Below are positions 5,939 to 7,736 of a DNA stretch of 7,736 bases, in pieces. The stretch's first letter is position 1. Every line of letters starts with the position of its first letter. The position numbers and the translations under genes were made by a program. Under the pieces are notes generated by a model. It ran no database searches, was not told where the DNA came from, and was given only the letters and a program-made list of their open reading frames with translations. This stretch comes from SHWC01 sp945902735 (lineage in GTDB: Bacteria > Pseudomonadota > Alphaproteobacteria > UBA828): positions 1-7,736 of the forward strand of contig CAMDNF010000110.1 in the NCBI GenBank assembly GCA_945902735.1. Direction: 5' to 3'.

Positions 5939-6376
5939 ATGAATAGCGAAGTGGCGCGTCATCTGCAGGAGGAGCGCGCGCGTTTAGGCTTAACACAAGG
6001 CGAACTAGCGGCCCGAATCGGCGTCAGCCAGGGGGCGGTTTCGCGGTGGGAGAAGGGCCGGCATCGGCCGAATGCCGACGTGCTGGTACGGTTGGGCCAT
6101 CTTTCGGGCGCTTCGTCGCATTTGCCGGCGGCTGGGGCCGAGGATCCGGTTCAAGCGCTTCAGCGGCGAATTAGCAATCGGCCGCGTTTACGGTTTCGGC
6201 CGATCGAGGAGCCGCGGCGGCGCTTGAGCGATCTCTTGGAGGCCTCGGTCACGTGCGCGGTGCAGAGCGGCAAGCGCGACATCGCCGATCAGATCAAACC
6301 GATCCTCGATCGGAGCCTAGAGGTCGACCGCCATCATCCGAACCGCAGAGAACCAGGCGAGCAGGCGACCAATTAG
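5939..6376 (+). CDS. XRE-family transcriptional regulator (HTH_3)
   Basis: A 145-residue DNA-binding protein. Residues 7-58 form a Cro/C1-type helix-turn-helix: first helix RHLQEERARLGL, then TQGELAARIG and the recognition helix SQGAVSRWEKGRHRP, with the usual hydrophobic spacing. After residue 60 comes a basic, Pro/Arg-rich region (RRISNRPRLRFRPIEEPRRR) and a predicted helix (LSDLLEASVTCAVQSG). This has no cofactor or peptidase domain that I recognise. The start ATG at 5939 follows a purine-rich GGGGGGTGAGAG, which supports it. The gene is 22 bases before the DUF192 gene, so the two may share a transcript. Its targets are unknown; the palindromes at 5493-5557 and 5571-5608 are nearby candidates only. 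Confidence 0.85.
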   Translation: MNSEVARHLQEERARLGLTQGELAARIGVSQGAVSRWEKGRHRPNADVLVRLGHLSGASSHLPAAGAEDPVQALQRRISNRPRLRFRPIEEPRRRLSDLLEASVTCAVQSGKRDIADQIKPILDRSLEVDRHHPNRREPGEQATN

Positions 6377-6398
6377 ACGCTTCGGCCGAGATCGCGCC

Positions 6399-6879
6399 GT
6401 GCGGCACGCGCTCAAGGCGGCCGGGGTCCTTTCCCTGGCGATGGGGCTTTCTGTATCTGTCTTCTATGAGGCTTGGGCCAGCGCGGAGTCGCGCGCCACC
6501 ATTCCGGTGACGCTTGAAACGGCTGCGGGCCGGCACTCGATCCAGGCCGAGGTTGCTTGCCGCCAAGAGGAACGGGCGCGAGGGCTGATGGGGCGTCAGC
6601 GCCTAGCGCCCGATGCGGGCATGATCTTTCTTCTGGCGACACCGCGGCCCATGCGGCTTTGGATGATGGACACGCCGCTCTCGTTGGACATGATTTTTTA
6701 ACGATACCCATGAAATCATATGGATAGAGTCAAACGCTGAGCCGATGAGCGAGCGTTTGATCGAATCGGGCGGGGTTGCCGCCGGCGTGCTTGAAATCGC
6801 TGGCGGGCGAGCCGTTGAGCTAAAAATCTCTCGTGGAGACAAAGTCTTGTATACTTATCCTCAGGAGCGCTGTGAATGA
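6399..6879 (+). pseudogene. DUF192 family secreted protein, interrupted by a frameshift
   Basis: From GTG 6399 a signal peptide (residues 1-27, likely cut after EAWA) is followed by the first half of a DUF192 domain: VTLETAAGRHSIQAEVACR, then EERARGLMGRQRL, AGMIFLLATPRPMRLWMMDT and PLSLDMIF. A TAA at 6699-6701 then stops it. The domain resumes in the +1 frame from 6700: NDTHEIIWIESNAEPMSERL, IESGGVAAGVLEIAGGRAVE, LKISRGDKVLYTYPQERCE, with a TGA at 6877-6879. Together they make about 159 residues, a normal DUF192 length. The break lies in a run of six T (6694-6699). Compared with the family, one residue is missing at the join, so loss of two bases fits better than gain of one. Sequencing error, recent pseudogene or frameshifting are all possible. 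DUF192 function is poorly known. The GTG start is uncertain because the frame is open upstream. Confidence 0.85.
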
Positions 6880-7001
6880 TGGGGATAAGTTCGGCGCGGC
6901 CTCACCCAATTCATCAACAGGCATTGGCGCCCGAATATTTGTAAGCTCACGGGACGTGGTTGGAGCGCCGGTCGGGCGGCCTGAGAAGGGTGCGGGCCTA
7001 C

Positions 7002-7030
7002 TTGCCATTGGTGGGGGCGCGGGATAGATC
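7002..7030 (+). promoter_or_regulatory. Candidate promoter for tRNA-Pro
   Basis: TTGCCA (7002-7007, 5 of 6 to the -35 consensus), a 17-base spacer, then TAGATC (7025-7030, 3 of 6 to -10). The expected start near 7037 is a few bases before the mature tRNA at 7041. The rest of 6880-7001 shows nothing that I can support. Confidence 0.45.
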
Positions 7031-7040
7031 AGGCACGAGC

Positions 7041-7117
7041 CGGGGTGTAGCGCAGTCTGGTAGCGCATCTGCTTTGGGAGCAGAGGGTCGCTGGTTCGAA
7101 TCCAGTCACCCCGACCA
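7041..7117 (+). tRNA. tRNA-Pro (TGG)
   Basis: A complete cloverleaf. The acceptor stem is CGGGGTG/CACCCCG. The D-arm is GCGC/GCGC with loop AGTCTGGTA. The anticodon stem is TCTGC/GCAGA with loop TTTGGGA, so the anticodon is TGG, followed by G as usual in proline tRNAs. The T-arm is GCTGG-TTCGAAT-CCAGT (one G-T closing pair). The discriminator is A and CCA is encoded (7115-7117). It lies between the DUF192 gene and the NDUFS4-like gene. Confidence 0.97.
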
Positions 7118-7183
7118 TTTGCCGGGCCGGCCGTGTCGGCTTTGGAAACGGATTCGGTACGGGTTTGAGGAGCAAAAGCGAGC

Positions 7184-7471
7184 ATGGACGTCAGGATCTT
7201 TCAGCCGGCCAAGAACGCGATGCAATCGGGCCGCGGCAAGACACAGGCTTGGGTGCTTGAGTTCGTCATTGACGAGGCGAAGCGGATCGACGGTCTGATG
7301 GGGTGGACCGGTTCGGCCGACACGCGAAACCAACTTCAGCTCCGCTTTCCGTCCAAGGATGAGGCGATCGCGTATGCGCGGCGCCAAGCCTACACCTACA
7401 CGGTGGAAGAGGCCCATGAGCGCATCGTGCGGCCGAAATCCTATGCCGAGAATTTCACCAGACGGGCGTGA
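7184..7471 (+). CDS. NDUFS4-like accessory subunit of respiratory complex I (ETC complex I subunit conserved region)
   Basis: A 95-residue protein matching the bacterial homologue of NDUFS4 (18-kDa/AQDQ subunit), found in Alphaproteobacteria as an accessory subunit on the matrix-side arm of NADH:ubiquinone oxidoreductase. Family features are MDVRIFQPAKNAMQSGRGKT, WVLEF, then LMGWTGSADTRNQLQLRFPS, KDEAIAYARRQAYTYTVEEA, and the C-terminal RPKSYAENF. There is no signal peptide or membrane segment, as expected for a peripheral subunit. The ATG at 7184 follows GAGGAG (7167-7172) with an 11-base gap. It lies 66 bases after tRNA-Pro and before tRNA-Arg. From family knowledge, such a stand-alone gene away from the nuo operon is normal. 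Confidence 0.93.
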   Translation: MDVRIFQPAKNAMQSGRGKTQAWVLEFVIDEAKRIDGLMGWTGSADTRNQLQLRFPSKDEAIAYARRQAYTYTVEEAHERIVRPKSYAENFTRRA

Positions 7472-7487
7472 CGTGCGATATTGCGTG

Positions 7488-7505
7488 GCGGCGGCCCGGC
7501 GCCGC
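7488..7505 (+). terminator. GC-rich hairpin after the NDUFS4-like gene
   Basis: GCGGCG (7488-7493) pairs with CGCCGC (7500-7505) around a six-base loop, 17 bases after the stop codon. Only TT follows, so it is at best a weak intrinsic terminator or a processing structure between the gene and tRNA-Arg. Confidence 0.35.
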
Positions 7506-7522
7506 TTGATCGCTGTGGCGAT

Positions 7523-7599
<77 letters not shown>

Positions 7600-7646
7600 A
7601 ACTTATCAAAGGGTTACAGGCGGATTGGCAAGTCGTCGATTTGGCT

Positions 7647-7666
7647 GGGGTAACGTCGGGGTAACG
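7647..7666 (+). repeat. Short tandem direct repeat downstream of tRNA-Arg
   Basis: GGGGTAACG occurs at 7647-7655 and again at 7658-7666, an 11-base period. A related GGGTTAC lies at 7611-7617. No gene is recognisable in 7600-7736. Such short repeats behind a tRNA can be integrase arm sites, but nothing else supports that here. Confidence 0.3.
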
Positions 7667-7736
7667 CCTGTGCGGGAAATCGTACGTGGGTAGTGCCCGC
7701 CGCCGCTTAGGATGCGCGCCGTAAAGCCGGGGTTAT

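Noticed and set aside
6694..6700. TTTTTTA as a classical -1 frameshift heptamer
   Set aside because: Its phase is wrong for the X XXY YYZ rule, and the continuing DUF192 frame is +1, not -1.
6820..7185. Minus-strand frame containing WIRTSDPLLPKQMRYQTALH
   Set aside because: This is the translated complement of tRNA-Pro, a common false protein in databases.
6960..7298. Plus-strand frame with GVAQSGSASALGAEGRWFES
   Set aside because: It reads through tRNA-Pro itself and into the NDUFS4-like gene in another frame.

Overview
This window looks like chromosome of a GC-rich alphaproteobacterium, probably of the Hyphomicrobiales (Rhizobiales) type. The reasons are an NDUFS4-like accessory subunit of respiratory complex I, a GC-rich codon style, and a thiamin-precursor transporter under a TPP riboswitch. 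The finer taxonomy is inference.

Layout. Positions 1-228 hold the end of an unidentified open frame and non-coding sequence. A minus-strand gene (229-1263) encodes a NicX/M29-like metalloenzyme. It diverges from nhaA (1418-2629, plus), a Na+/H+ antiporter. nhaA converges on and slightly overlaps a minus-strand operon, thiZ-thiX-thiY (5116 down to 2608): ATPase, permease and periplasmic binding protein of a hydroxymethylpyrimidine-precursor ABC importer. To the right are a small unknown gene (about 5611-5871, plus), an XRE-family regulator (5939-6376), a frameshifted secreted DUF192 gene (6399-6879), tRNA-Pro(TGG), an NDUFS4-like gene (7184-7471) and tRNA-Arg(TCT). The last 137 bases contain no recognised gene.

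The main discovery is in the leader of the thi operon. Both halves of a TPP riboswitch are present on the minus strand (5432-5482 and 5118-5155). They are separated by a 276-bp fold-back element (5156-5431) with 31-bp terminal inverted repeats (27 of 31 identical) and no visible gene. The element sits in the short linker between helices P2 and P4. Removing it exactly restores a linker of normal length. A good sigma70-type promoter (5491-5519, minus) would start transcription at the 5' edge of the aptamer, so the RNA would carry the whole insert. Because the insert is palindromic, its ends could pair and bring the two aptamer halves together. This may be a TPP switch working as a four-way junction, or one inactivated by a MITE-like element.

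A second point of interest is the DUF192 gene. It is cut by a TAA stop in a run of six T, and the rest of the domain continues intact in the +1 frame.
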